From Cognatundibacterium oligocarboniphilum (GTDB lineage: Bacteria > Pseudomonadota > Gammaproteobacteria > Burkholderiales > Burkholderiaceae_D): DNA of 64,000 nucleotides. Of this stretch, positions 15,415-24,364 are shown piece after piece. Each line of letters begins with the position of its first letter. Positions within the stretch are counted from its first letter, which is position 1. The DNA is taken from contig NZ_JABXYJ010000008.1 in the NCBI RefSeq assembly GCF_013377855.1, forward strand, positions 17,792 through 81,791. Direction: 5' to 3'. Both the position numbers and the translations under genes were made by a program. The notes beneath the pieces were generated by a model. That model did not search any database and was not told the origin of the DNA. It worked only from the letters and a program-made list of their open reading frames with translations.

Positions 15415-15966
15415 CTATGCCCCGGTCCAGATCCGTGGCAGGCCGTTGTGTCCGATCACGGCTCCGGTGTCGATGTGGATAAAGTTGCGTTGGTAGATGC
15501 CAACGCCGCCTTGTTTCAACAGCCCGGCCAGTTTGCCCAGATAGTCGCTGGGGATGGTCTGGGTGCGAAAGTCGATCGCCCGGAACACGCCCTGTCCATC
15601 CGGCAGATGGCAGGAGTTTTGCGCTGCCTTTTCTGTGTGCTGGTTGGTTTCGCGTGTGCGTAAGCCGGATAAGGCGTCGATTCTGACATGGTGACCATAC
15701 AGCGCCAGCCATGCCTGCATCCACGCCACGGTTTTGAGCAGGCGTATGTCGGGATAGCCTTGCCGGTTCGCCCTGATGTCTCTCAGCAGGTAGGCGGCAG
15801 TCAGGTAGCCAGCCTGGGTTGCAATATCAAACTGGTATTGTTCGTTGCCACGGCTCATCCAGATGACGCTGGGTTCGCGTCTGTTTTCCTGTGCCACTGC
15901 CGGCCGTCCCAGACTGGAACAGCCGATCAGCATGGCTTTCAGGAATTCCCGACGCTGCATGCTCAT
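15415..15966 (-). CDS. M15/DUF882-type D,D-carboxypeptidase-like protein
   Basis: 183 residues with a twin-arginine-type N-terminus (RREFLKAMLIGCSSL). The C-terminal domain matches the YcbK/DUF882 (peptidase M15A) family: SGLRTRETNQHTEKAAQNSCH, RAIDFRT, GGVGIYQRN, then FIHIDTG. The His in NSCH, Asp in AIDF and His in FIHID are the expected zinc ligands. These enzymes trim peptidoglycan in the periplasm. It is coupled to dsbC by ATGA, so it may serve cell-wall remodelling for a secretion apparatus. Confidence 0.8.
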   Translation of the reverse strand: MSMQRREFLKAMLIGCSSLGRPAVAQENRREPSVIWMSRGNEQYQFDIATQAGYLTAAYLLRDIRANRQGYPDIRLLKTVAWMQAWLALYGHHVRIDALSGLRTRETNQHTEKAAQNSCHLPDGQGVFRAIDFRTQTIPSDYLGKLAGLLKQGGVGIYQRNFIHIDTGAVIGHNGLPRIWTGA

Positions 15967-16697
15967 TTTGCTTTGACGCTGGCCAATTTTGTTTCAAGGG
16001 CTTTGGCATCGACATAGCCAGGGATGCGCGAGCCATCGGTAAAGATGATGGCCGGTGTGCCCTGTATGCGGTAGCGTTTGCCCAATGCCTGTACTTTTTC
16101 GTCCGGGTCTTTGCAATCTGCGCTGGCGGTGGCCGGCACTTTGTTGTTGAGCATCCATTCATCCCAGGCTTTGGCGCGATCTGCCGCGCACCAGATGTCG
16201 TGCGATTTGGTTTTGGAGTCCGTGGCCAGGATGTTGAACTGGTAGGTGTAGATGGTGATGTTGTCCATTTCCTGCAGGGTATGCCGCAATTTTTTGCAGT
16301 AGCCGCAATTCGGATCTTCGAATATGGCGATCACGCGACTGCCGTCTCCTTTGGTGAATTTGATGGCGGCATCGAGGGGCAGGGTTTTGAAGTCGATTTT
16401 GTTGATTTCGTTGAGTCGTTCCTCGGTCAGGTTTTTTCCGCTGGTCAGGTCGATCACTTTGCCTGCGATCAGGTATTTGCCTTCTTTGTCGGTATAGAGG
16501 ATGTCGCTCTTGGTGCGGACTTCATAGAGGCCGCTGACCGGTCCGGCGGTGATGGTTTCTATTTGTCCCGCGCCGAGCCGCTGTTCCAGTTTCTGTATCA
16601 CGGCGTTTTGTTGCTGGCTTTCGGTCGGTTTGCCCGCCGCAGCCAGGGTGCTGGCGGTCAGCAGTATCAGGGCCAGCTGGATGTGGTGTTTTTTCAT
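15963..16697 (-). CDS. dsbC: DsbC-like thiol:disulphide interchange protein
   Basis: 244 residues with a signal peptide (LALILLTASTLAAAG). It has an N-terminal DsbC dimerisation domain (VSGLYEVRTKSDILYTDKEG, then YLIAGKVIDL) and a thioredoxin fold with the active site DPNCGYCKKL; the cis-Pro loop is TPAIIF. DsbC proteins are periplasmic disulphide isomerases. Its partner genes on both sides overlap it by ATGA. It may mature the Cys-rich secreted proteins encoded on this plasmid. Confidence 0.9.
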   Translation of the reverse strand: MKKHHIQLALILLTASTLAAAGKPTESQQQNAVIQKLEQRLGAGQIETITAGPVSGLYEVRTKSDILYTDKEGKYLIAGKVIDLTSGKNLTEERLNEINKIDFKTLPLDAAIKFTKGDGSRVIAIFEDPNCGYCKKLRHTLQEMDNITIYTYQFNILATDSKTKSHDIWCAADRAKAWDEWMLNNKVPATASADCKDPDEKVQALGKRYRIQGTPAIIFTDGSRIPGYVDAKALETKLASVKAK

Positions 16698-16852
16698 TGC
16701 TCTGTGTCCTCTTTGGTTGTTTCGTTACGGTGGCTTTTTTTCGGTTTGACTATCAGTACCAGCAGGATCAGGCATATCAATCCGAGCAAGAGATACTGGA
16801 TGAAGTATTCTGGCTGTCCTGCGCCACTGACGTTGGCCGCGGTGTTGTACAT
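16694..16852 (-). CDS. Small membrane protein upstream of dsbC
   Basis: 52 residues from ATG 16850-16852: MYNTAANVSGAGQPEYFIQY followed by a single hydrophobic helix (LLLGLICLILLVLIV) and a charged tail. Its stop overlaps the dsbC start (ATGA), which supports translation. It is probably an inner-membrane protein with a periplasmic N-terminus. Family not recognised. Confidence 0.55.
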   Translation of the reverse strand: MYNTAANVSGAGQPEYFIQYLLLGLICLILLVLIVKPKKSHRNETTKEDTEQ

Positions 16853-16986
16853 GGTGTGTCCTCTGATCAATGCAGGCTTTCATTTTCCTTTTTTTCCCGC
16901 TTTGTCAACTTGCATAAAATAGTGGCATTTGCGGTTCTTATTGATTTTGCGGGTTTTTTCTTTCGGTTTTTTGATTTGTTCACAGG

Positions 16987-17011
16987 GTTATCCACTTTTT
17001 TTGTGGATAAC
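16987..17011. repeat. Inverted pair of DnaA-box-like sequences
   Basis: GTTATCCAC and GTGGATAAC face each other across a T-rich 7-base loop. Each contains a close match to the DnaA box TTATNCACA. It lies 18 bases past the stop of the recombinase gene, so it could instead be that gene's terminator stem. Confidence 0.45.
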
Positions 17012-17028
17012 TCCCGTCCGCTTGTCTG

Positions 17029-18213
17029 TCACGCTTGGTCTGTTCCTGCAATGCCGGTATGGTTCTGGATCTGCATTTTCTGAAGCCTTTTGTACAGGTA
17101 GCTGCGCGCGCACTTGAGTTGTTCGGCTGCCTGCATTTTGTTGCCCCCGTTGTCTTCCAGTGCTTTGCGGATCTGGGCGTCTGTCAGGCTGGCACTGGTT
17201 TTGATGATTTGTGAACGATGTGAGCCGATGTAGGCATTGGCTTTGTATTCCACAGAATGTCCCGCATGTTCTGCAATGATCTTTTTGGCTTGTTGCAACA
17301 GGTCTTCTGCCGGTTTGTCCCCTCCCCTGACCGGACTCGCATGGTCTGTCAGTGTCTGGTACAGGTTGTTGAGGTATTGGTGGCGCAGTCCATGGGAGGT
17401 GACGCCCAGGCCTTTTTTGGTGATGCCGTATTTTCTGACGAGGTTGTGGTACAGCCTTTTCCATTGCACCAGTGTGTATTCTTCCGGGATGGTGGTTTTC
17501 GATTTGCCATTGACGTATTTTTTCGCCAGTTCGATGATTTCCAGCTGTCTTTCGTCCTGTACTTCGATCCGCCGTGGCCTGCCCCCTTTGGTGCCATCGA
17601 CTATCATGAGGTAGGTTTCACCATGCAGGCGCATGACGACATCGTAGGGCCGCAACAGGACGCTTTCTTCAACGCGTAAACCAAACGTCATTTGCAACAT
17701 CATCTGGATGCCGATGTATTTGTTTTCAGTGGCAATCTGGGCAATGATGCCTGCCGCATCCAGCGAGAAGGTTTCCCACGATTTGTCGCTCAGGGTGGTG
17801 CCGCTGCGCGCCGGCAGGGTTTCCAGTATTTTGTAGTTGCTGCTGCTTTTGATTATGTTCGATTTGCCTATCCACTGACACAGGGTCGCCAGATAGGTCA
17901 TCTTGTTTTCGATGGTGCCTTTGGTCTGGTTTTTTTCCACCCACCGTTTCAGCAGGTATTCAATGTGCTTTTCTTTCAGTTTCCGCAGGGTGGTGATTTC
18001 ATATCTGCCATGATTGATGAGTTCTTCTATCGATGCCACCAAATTCAGACAACGCAGCCGCTGGGTCTTGATGCCCAGTTTGGCGTAGCTTTGTCTGGTT
18101 CTGCTGTGCGGCTGATCCAGATGCTGGTCGAACAAGGTCTTGAGTTCTTCCTTGATCATCGCCGGTAACTTTGCCGTTTCCACATCTCTGCTGTGCTTGT
18201 AACTGATGGCCAT
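17029..18213 (-). CDS. Tyrosine recombinase with C-terminal Fis-like helix-turn-helix
   Basis: 394 residues. The catalytic domain shows Arg 180 (FGLRVEE), Lys 209 (DGTKGGRPRR), His 274 and Arg 277 (SHGLRHQY), His 319 (HAGHS) and Tyr 328 (AYIG), the complete tyrosine-recombinase set. Residues about 20-130 form a SAM-like core-binding domain. Residues 344-380 (LTDAQIRKALEDNGGNKMQA and following) look like a Fis/HTH_8 helix-turn-helix, an unusual addition. It could integrate the element, resolve plasmid multimers, or invert a segment. No shufflon repeats are visible nearby. Confidence 0.85.
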   Translation of the reverse strand: MAISYKHSRDVETAKLPAMIKEELKTLFDQHLDQPHSRTRQSYAKLGIKTQRLRCLNLVASIEELINHGRYEITTLRKLKEKHIEYLLKRWVEKNQTKGTIENKMTYLATLCQWIGKSNIIKSSSNYKILETLPARSGTTLSDKSWETFSLDAAGIIAQIATENKYIGIQMMLQMTFGLRVEESVLLRPYDVVMRLHGETYLMIVDGTKGGRPRRIEVQDERQLEIIELAKKYVNGKSKTTIPEEYTLVQWKRLYHNLVRKYGITKKGLGVTSHGLRHQYLNNLYQTLTDHASPVRGGDKPAEDLLQQAKKIIAEHAGHSVEYKANAYIGSHRSQIIKTSASLTDAQIRKALEDNGGNKMQAAEQLKCARSYLYKRLQKMQIQNHTGIAGTDQA

Positions 18214-19195
18214 ACGTTTTCCTGTTTGCTGTTCTTCCTGTCTTTGCTATTCCTGCTGTGCGATGTACGCTTCGCGTGCGGCGTCCTGCCGGCCAGTGCT
18301 CTTTAGCGATAAATATTGGCGAATCTGTTGCAGCTGGCACTGCGCACAAACCCCGGCTACCGCCGTCAGTCAAACCTGCTTTGCATCACCACCTTCTACC
18401 TGCCGTAGTCCTTCATCCCTACAACACCCGCATGCACGTCCACTCCCTTCTCGGACTGGCTTATGCCTGCTTCTATTGTCTGGTTGATCCACTTCAGCCC
18501 GGTTAGGCGTCATGCAGCTATTCCGCAAATCTGCTGATCCTTGCTTTTTGCATGGGTAAAGCATAACCCCGGTTCTTATTCACAAATGGACTTCAGGCTC
18601 TCCGCCCCTACCATTTGCCGGCCTTTCAATGCAGTTCGCTGGCGTGCCCGATTGCATCCAGTTTCCCCACATTCCCACCCTTTTCGAGTGATTCAAGCGC
18701 CTGTCGTATCTCTCTACCTGACCTCAGCCCTGTGTCCTTGCTGTCTTCAGTGAATTTCCGTTCATTCCATGGAATTCTCTAAAACAGCCCGGAGAGCCAA
18801 TATTTATCACTGTTCTGAATCCCTCAGTCTTTCGTAGTCTAAGTTCTTGATTTTAAAAAAATTGTTCACTTCGAATTCTGCAAGTGAACACACAAGACTT
18901 AACACGTAAAACAGAGGGCCAGCTTTTGGGCATTGCGCCCGTTGACGATGCCGGTTACCCGGCAAGAATTGGATTCGGTACTACGGTTTTGACTATAGAT
19001 ATTTTTATTTATTCCCTGAAACAATATGACGCATGAAAACTCCGCGCTTTCAACAAAATCCACCTGAAATCGCTGTCGATCACCACTGCGCCATGTCAGC
19101 TACCCGCAATCATGGGTGGCAGAGACTGGAAAATCGCTGGCTTGAGGGTACTTTTCTCAGATCAACAGCCAGGCGGCATCAGGGACTTACCTTCA
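18214..19195. other. Long non-coding stretch between recombinase and partition locus
   Basis: About 980 bases without a supported gene. It contains an inverted repeat TGTTCACTT..AAGTGAACA at 18863-18890, and otherwise nothing I can assign. It may include the recombinase promoter and target site, or part of a replication origin. Confidence 0.45.
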
Positions 19196-19198
19196 CAT

Positions 19199-19345
19199 CC
19201 GGCAATCAGTGATTAATCAATGATGAAGCTTGCTTTAACCAATGATTCATCAATGGATTGCAGGCAATCACGCCGGGCTGAATCAAAAAATCACTGAATC
19301 ATTGTTTAATCAATGGATTTTCATTGATTAAACAATGATTGCCTG
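19199..19345. repeat. Centromere-like repeat cluster upstream of parM
   Basis: An AT-rich block with many copies of AATCAATG / CATTGATT and AATGATT. It includes a perfect 19-base inverted repeat (AATCATTGTTTAATCAATG and its complement, across a 6-base loop, about 19297-19340), bracketed by an outer pair CAGGCAATCA (19261) and TGATTGCCTG (19336). Such iterated sites upstream of a ParM/ParR operon are the usual centromere and operator (parC). Confidence 0.65.
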
Positions 19346-19487
19346 CTTTTTAAGAAATTCAATGCTGCCGTGGTTGCTGAACACGGCCCACTCCACAGTA
19401 ATAGCCGCAATTTGGGGAGCGATATGCAAAATTCCTGGAGCATGCCCATGCAAAAATTCAGGCAGGATAAATCTCGAAAGGTACAAA

Positions 19488-20507
19488 ATGAATTTTGATA
19501 ATGTAGGCATTGATGTCGGCTTTGGACATACCAAATGGGCAGTACGGCTGGAAGACGAAATCGTGACAGGATCGATTCCATCTCTGGCACCGACAGCCTC
19601 TGCGAAAACGGTCAGTACCGATGTGCCCCACTTCACCAAACGCAAAACCATCCATATCACTGTGGACGGCAATATTTTCGAAGTGGGCAAAGACGTCAAA
19701 CTGGCAACCAGTTCTACCAATACCGGCAGATCACTGGAAGACGGATTTCCTCTGACGAAAAATTACATGGCCTTACTCATGGGTGCGCTGTACGACGCCG
19801 GCGCGGATCATGTCAAAACCCTCGTACTCGGCTTACCCGTTCACACCATTCAGAAATATGCAGATCATCTGAAATCCATATTCAGTCACCCGCTGCAGGT
19901 CGCTGACCGCATCATTTCGGTGGACAAAATCATTGTTGTCCCGCAACCGGTAGGATCACTGGCAACGTATGCCACTCAGAACAATGTCTCGATGAGCGAA
20001 CAGCATACCCGTCTGATCATTGATGTCGGTTACGTGACTACGGACTGGGTTGTCGCGTCCGGATTCGCGATGGCCGATTCCCGCAGCGGCGGCAGAGTGG
20101 GCGGCGTATCCCATATTTTGAAAAATATTGCGGAACAAATTTCAGCAAAATATGCCAATGGCAAAATTGAACGGTTTGAGCGCATTGACGAATCACTTGT
20201 GACAAAACAGACGTTCCAGTATTTCCGGCACCAGATTGGACATCAGGAATTACAATCCATGCTGCTGCAGGCCAGCCCGGTGATTGAAGAAACCATTAAA
20301 GAAATCAAGATCCGCGCTGGCGAGGTCGATGACTTGTCTGAAATTATTCTGACCGGTGGCGGCGCAACCTATTACGAACCCTTAGTGCGGCAATATTTTG
20401 ACCTGAACCGGGTGGAAGTGCTTTCCAACCCAAGTCTGACCAACGCGATCGGGTTCTTACTGGTCGGGGAAAAAATGATGCGGCGGGCAAATACCTATGG
20501 CCATTAA
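19488..20507 (+). CDS. parM: ParM/StbA-like actin-family plasmid segregation ATPase
   Basis: 339 residues from ATG 19488, with CGAAAGG upstream; the longer frame adds a stretch without domain character. Actin-fold motifs are visible: phosphate 1 (GIDVGFGHTKWAV), a connecting LPVHTIQKYA region, phosphate 2 (LIIDVGYVTTDWVV), and adenosine (ILTGGGATYYEPLV). ParM filaments push plasmid copies apart. Its stop overlaps the start of the parR-like gene, and the centromere-like repeats lie just upstream. Confidence 0.85.
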   Translation: MNFDNVGIDVGFGHTKWAVRLEDEIVTGSIPSLAPTASAKTVSTDVPHFTKRKTIHITVDGNIFEVGKDVKLATSSTNTGRSLEDGFPLTKNYMALLMGALYDAGADHVKTLVLGLPVHTIQKYADHLKSIFSHPLQVADRIISVDKIIVVPQPVGSLATYATQNNVSMSEQHTRLIIDVGYVTTDWVVASGFAMADSRSGGRVGGVSHILKNIAEQISAKYANGKIERFERIDESLVTKQTFQYFRHQIGHQELQSMLLQASPVIEETIKEIKIRAGEVDDLSEIILTGGGATYYEPLVRQYFDLNRVEVLSNPSLTNAIGFLLVGEKMMRRANTYGH

Positions 20508-20802
20508 AACCTTACAAATCCAGATCGATGAAGAGGAATACCCCCTGCTGTTCCAGTTCATCGGGAATGAAGGTAATAAGCACAAGCGATCAAGGCTGTT
20601 GAAACAGTCATTGGAAAATCTACTTCAGGGGAAGTCTGGCGTTGCTGTTAAACTCGACAATCCCATTGCACCACCTCAGAATCATGCAGAAAAGATTAGC
20701 CCGAAAACCGTCAGTCAATCATCAGGAACGTCCACCAACAGATTCCGGATACCGGTGGAACACGATAAAGAATCCGATGACCCATTAATGCGCTGGATGT
20801 AA
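20497..20802 (+). CDS. parR: ParR/StbB-like centromere-binding adaptor
   Basis: 101 residues: a short N-terminal strand and helix pair (IKTLQIQIDEEEYPLLFQFI, then KRSRLLKQSLENLL) fits a ribbon-helix-helix, and the Pro/Ser-rich tail ends in PLMRWM. ParR proteins bind parC and cap ParM filaments with their C-terminus. The gene overlaps parM by 11 bases. The assignment rests on position and fold pattern. Confidence 0.7.
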   Translation: MAIKTLQIQIDEEEYPLLFQFIGNEGNKHKRSRLLKQSLENLLQGKSGVAVKLDNPIAPPQNHAEKISPKTVSQSSGTSTNRFRIPVEHDKESDDPLMRWM

Positions 20803-20803
20803 C

Positions 20804-20974
20804 ATGCTCAAAGAACTGCACATCATTTTTATTTTTCTCGGCGGCGTGATCTCCGGTACAGGCATCGCGCTGGGCTATCTGTTTCATGAAGCCTTTTTCC
20901 TGTTGGTCATACTGGGGCTGCTGCCCTACATTCTCCTGATTGAAAAATTCCGGACGAAAAAAAACCCCGCGTAA
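20804..20974 (+). CDS. Small membrane protein after parR
   Basis: 56 residues from ATG 20804, one base after the parR stop. It has two hydrophobic segments (IIFIFLGGVISGTGIALGYL and FFLLVILGLLPYILLI). The stop lies within the terminator stem. Probably co-transcribed with parMR; role unknown. Confidence 0.5.
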   Translation: MLKELHIIFIFLGGVISGTGIALGYLFHEAFFLLVILGLLPYILLIEKFRTKKNPA

Positions 20975-20986
20975 GCGGGGTTTTTG
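20957..20986 (+). terminator. Terminator of the parMR operon
   Basis: The stem AACCCCGC/GCGGGGTT with T-runs on both sides, so it may work in both directions and also end the primase transcript from the other strand. Confidence 0.85.
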
Positions 20987-21018
20987 TTGGGTTTAGTTTC
21001 AAATAAAATCTGCATCAT

Positions 21019-22161
21019 TCATTTGTCACCACCATACTGCAATACCAAATTGGTAGCGTACAACTGTTCAATCAACTTGAATGGATGATCCGAGTTCAGG
21101 GCATGCATGTTCGTGACGACGCGATCACGGACGTCACCGAGCTGGGAGCAAACTTCACACCAGATATCCGCCCAGTCCGATTTCCATTTGAACGGAATCC
21201 GGATTTCAGCTTCAAAACCCAAAGCCTTTAACCGCGTGAAAAGTTTATCTGCAGCCTGCAGTCCCCGATGATCATGATCAGCATAAATCAACACCCGATC
21301 AAAATCAGCACGCGGAATATCGGCCCGTTCCAGATTGCCGGCATTCAAATAGCTGCGCACATGACATTCATAATTATGTGCCACAGCCACTGCCAGCATT
21401 GTTTCATATCCCTCGCCAACAGCGAGTGTGCGGCTATTGGGTGCGGAAACGATGGAAACGCCAGCGCCCTTGAGTTTTCTGATACCACCCATCTGACGCT
21501 TGGGAACTTCAACCGGTGCTTTTGTTCCCTGATTCGTCAGAAAATGACGGTGCATGGTAACGAACTCGCCATTGCCGGAACGGACGACTTCCAACATGGC
21601 TGGATATTTACCTGTGCTCACATTTTTTCCATCGACTTCCTCTATATAGTCAAGCGCAGGATGCAGACGGATCTGGGTATCGAGTCGTAACAAATCCACC
21701 AACGGAACACGATTGAGCAAATACCGCCAGGCTGCATCATTTCTGCGCATCCATTTCGATTCTTGCCAAACCCGTTTCAAGTAGATTTTATTGCGACGAA
21801 TTTCATTGTCACTCAATTCATCCAGCGGAACCACTGGTGCTTTGCGGTCTGCTTTGGAAGTGATGCCTCTTTTACCTTCCAAACATTCGTACACTTCCAG
21901 GAAGGACATACCCAGTACGAAATGCATCAGCGCCGCACCATTACCTGCACCGCATTTTTTACAAATCCAGTTCCCCTCGCCCCGGTAATTACTGAAACGA
22001 AAGGCTTTGGCGGATTCGCAAATGGGACAAGTGACATGTTTTTTAGGATCGAATCCTATTTCATCAAAAAGTTGATGTTCAGCTGCAATTTGATACCAAT
22101 CGATAGTATTCAATGGCAATGCATGATGATTACGCGGCTGAACTTGCGATGAATTGTTCAT
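21019..22161 (-). CDS. TOPRIM DNA primase with zinc-binding domain
   Basis: 380 residues. The N-terminal zinc finger is CPICESAKAFRF..WICKKCG (residues about 40-68), as in phage and plasmid primases. The TOPRIM domain shows VGEGYETMLAVAVAH (Glu) and VLIYADHDHRG (Asp-x-Asp). No helicase domain follows, so it is a stand-alone primase of about normal length for plasmid types. It could prime replication or complementary-strand synthesis after transfer. It is separated from ssb by a terminator. Confidence 0.85.
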   Translation of the reverse strand: MNNSSQVQPRNHHALPLNTIDWYQIAAEHQLFDEIGFDPKKHVTCPICESAKAFRFSNYRGEGNWICKKCGAGNGAALMHFVLGMSFLEVYECLEGKRGITSKADRKAPVVPLDELSDNEIRRNKIYLKRVWQESKWMRRNDAAWRYLLNRVPLVDLLRLDTQIRLHPALDYIEEVDGKNVSTGKYPAMLEVVRSGNGEFVTMHRHFLTNQGTKAPVEVPKRQMGGIRKLKGAGVSIVSAPNSRTLAVGEGYETMLAVAVAHNYECHVRSYLNAGNLERADIPRADFDRVLIYADHDHRGLQAADKLFTRLKALGFEAEIRIPFKWKSDWADIWCEVCSQLGDVRDRVVTNMHALNSDHPFKLIEQLYATNLVLQYGGDK

Positions 22162-22191
22162 TGTTCCTTTCTCCTATCAATTGTTCAAATC

Positions 22192-22225
22192 AAAAAAAAA
22201 CCTGACCCGGCAATGCGGGATCAGG
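22192..22225 (-). terminator. Terminator after ssb
   Basis: The stem CCTGATCCCGC..GCCGGGTCAGG is followed by nine T on the minus strand. A second hairpin (AGGCCTTGA..TCAAGGCCT, 22238-22259) lies just before it. Confidence 0.85.
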
Positions 22226-22296
22226 TTTCAGCAAAGCAGGCCTTGATAAATCAAGGCCTTAAATTAAAACTTTACATTTGGTATCGTAGATACACT

Positions 22297-22806
22297 CTAG
22301 AACGGAATGTCATCATCCATATCTGCATAGTTCGGTACCGGACGCTGTTCAGGTGCGGGACGTGGAGCGGGACGGGGTGCAGGAGGCGCTGGTCGGGATG
22401 GTGCAGCAGTGTGTGAAGGTGCAGCTTGCTGTCCTCCATATCCATCCCGGTCATCCTGATCATCATTTGCCTTTCTGCTTCCCAGCATCTGCAAAGTTTC
22501 GGCCCGGATGTCTGTCGCATACTTTTCGACACCATCCTTATCCGTATATTTACGGGTACGCAGGCTGCCTTCGACATACACCTGAGAACCCTTGCCCAAA
22601 TACTGGCCGGCAATTTCTGCCAGTTTTCCGAAGAAAGTAATACGGTGCCATTCCGTTTGCTCTTTCTTTTCGCCAGTCTGCTTATCCTTCCATGAATCTG
22701 TGGTGGCCACAGAAATGGAGGTGATTGCGTCGCCGTTTGGTGTGTAACGGGTTTCGGGATCACGACCCAGGAAACCCACAATAATTACTTTATTGACCGA
22801 AGCCAT
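22297..22806 (-). CDS. ssb: Single-stranded DNA-binding protein
   Basis: 169 residues with an OB fold: [60 protein letters not shown]. It is followed by a Pro-rich linker and the acidic tip DMDDDIPF that recruits partner proteins. Plasmid-encoded SSB protects transferred strands. Its start overlaps the upstream stop by one base (TAATG). Confidence 0.95.
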   Translation of the reverse strand: MASVNKVIIVGFLGRDPETRYTPNGDAITSISVATTDSWKDKQTGEKKEQTEWHRITFFGKLAEIAGQYLGKGSQVYVEGSLRTRKYTDKDGVEKYATDIRAETLQMLGSRKANDDQDDRDGYGGQQAAPSHTAAPSRPAPPAPRPAPRPAPEQRPVPNYADMDDDIPF

Positions 22807-23750
22807 TATTTCTCCTGTTTGATTTTTTCAATTTTCCAGACCCATTTTTCTGTCATGACAGGTTTGCCAAGATCATCAAAACGCGGTTTTTGGGTAACTT
22901 TATCAATGACCTGGACCGGCACTTTGTTAAGGCGCTTTACCACGATCAAGTCATCAATGTTCGCATTGGCAGCGGCCAACGCATCACGCAGCCCTTCACC
23001 CTGAAGCTGTTTTTGGGAACCAGATTTCAGTTGCAGGGATATCGCATAATTCACATACGTCTTACCCTCATTCTTCTTGTCAGGGAAACGCATATCACCC
23101 TGAGCAACAAGGCGTCCGATGGTTTTTTCCACAAAAGGCTCATCCTGATCGAAAGCAGGCTTGGGTTTTGTGACAGCGGGTGAGGTAATCACCGGCGACA
23201 CAGTGACCGGTTTTGCCGCTGGCGTGACAGAAGCGGCTTTGACCGGTTGGGTCAAGCCATCTTTGATAAATGCACTGATACCAGCCGTCACAGAATCTAC
23301 TTCGTAGGACGCCAGCTCAATCCAGCGAATTCCATTGGTCGGTAATAATTTACGACCAAACAGAGGATGATTTGTGACCTTGATCTGGAATTCTTGTTTG
23401 AACACCACCGTTTTACCGTTGCGATATTTGAATTGGTATTCATGCCCGTCCAGATCCATCGTGATCGTATTCGGATCGGCTGGCAGTTCGCTGGGGAGTT
23501 TGTCAGACACCGGACTGGCGATGTCAGCAGGTTTATCCGGCGCATTCAAGGCCGGCTGACCGGCTGCTGTAGGTGTGACCGAAGGTGGATTTCCTCCTGT
23601 TGTTGGGGTGAGCGGATCGACTGTCTGCTGCACCGGGTTGGGACGAACATCATGCTTTTGGGCGTTGTTCTGAGACAAGCTGAAGACATCCATAAAGCAT
23701 TGCACAATGTATTGCAGAGTGGTGGTTAACGGGAAAAAGGGTTTATTCAT
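22806..23750 (-). CDS. Protein with LPD7-like C-terminal domain
   Basis: 314 residues. The first 85 residues are Pro/Thr-rich and disordered, and the middle holds a small beta-rich region ([20 protein letters not shown]). The C-terminal 100 residues ([60 protein letters not shown]) fit the large polyvalent protein-associated domain 7, often found in conjugative relaxases and primases. Its start overlaps the upstream gene by 8 bases. A role in DNA transfer is inferred from this and from ssb. Confidence 0.55.
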   Translation of the reverse strand: MNKPFFPLTTTLQYIVQCFMDVFSLSQNNAQKHDVRPNPVQQTVDPLTPTTGGNPPSVTPTAAGQPALNAPDKPADIASPVSDKLPSELPADPNTITMDLDGHEYQFKYRNGKTVVFKQEFQIKVTNHPLFGRKLLPTNGIRWIELASYEVDSVTAGISAFIKDGLTQPVKAASVTPAAKPVTVSPVITSPAVTKPKPAFDQDEPFVEKTIGRLVAQGDMRFPDKKNEGKTYVNYAISLQLKSGSQKQLQGEGLRDALAAANANIDDLIVVKRLNKVPVQVIDKVTQKPRFDDLGKPVMTEKWVWKIEKIKQEK

Positions 23751-24288
23751 GATTCATCTCCACGCCCAGGAATTGGTATCCGCACATGGTTTCGCGCAGA
23801 ATGGCCAAATCTTGCTGGATCAGAGGGTGTGATTGTAAGGTTTCGAGAATGGCCTGATAGCTGCTGCCGGAATACACATCCTTCTGGAGTGCATTTTCGT
23901 ATTGCAAGACCAGATTTATTGGAACAGCCCCTGACCAGTACCCCAAAATCCAACCTAATGTCATTTGGTAATCATGGTGAACAGACGCTGAGAGGGTGTC
24001 AGAACTGATGCGCTTTTGGATCAGACAACACACATCGTCCCAAATGTTCGACAGCAACTCAATCGCAAATTTTTCTTTGCAAATATCTGTCCATTCAGAA
24101 GGCGACGACATTTTATCCAGCAATTCGTCAAGAAATGGATCATCACCCGGTAACACTGGTTTGATGATGCCAGTTTTGACTTCCACTTTGACTGGAAGCT
24201 GGTTGAATAAGTCGAATTGCAAAGCAAACGACTTTTGTACTCGGTCTTTTCCCTTGTCGGGCGGATCAAGTACCTGATGCTCACTCAT
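23743..24288 (-). CDS. Hypothetical protein (181 aa)
   Basis: The first gene of the ssb-region operon, from ATG 24286-24288 with AAGGAG upstream. A soluble, mostly helical protein without known domain. Its leader contains, in order, the 58-bp dyad (24516), the repeated stem-loop (24365) and a hairpin (24309), so this is the main control point of the operon. Confidence 0.55.
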   Translation of the reverse strand: MSEHQVLDPPDKGKDRVQKSFALQFDLFNQLPVKVEVKTGIIKPVLPGDDPFLDELLDKMSSPSEWTDICKEKFAIELLSNIWDDVCCLIQKRISSDTLSASVHHDYQMTLGWILGYWSGAVPINLVLQYENALQKDVYSGSSYQAILETLQSHPLIQQDLAILRETMCGYQFLGVEMNHE

Positions 24289-24308
24289 GTGCTTCTCCTT
24301 AATAAAAT

Positions 24309-24335
24309 GGGAAGCACCCCTACGGGATACTTCCC
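24309..24335 (-). promoter_or_regulatory. Leader hairpin upstream of the ssb-region operon
   Basis: GGGAAGCACCCC..GGGATACTTCCC with loop CTAC, 21 bases from the start codon. It is a member of the recurrent leader hairpin set (4788, 5568, 6106, 56242, 59661). Confidence 0.45.
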
Positions 24336-24364
24336 GTAGTGAGGGATCACCGTGAGGTGATTTG

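Noticed and set aside
15891..16922. Plus-strand frame of 343 residues rich in Phe and Gly
   Set aside because: Antisense to the convincing dsbC and M15 peptidase genes.
19201..19345. CRISPR-like array
   Set aside because: The repeats are short, irregular and partly inverted, with no constant spacers and no cas genes; a ParMR centromere is the better explanation.
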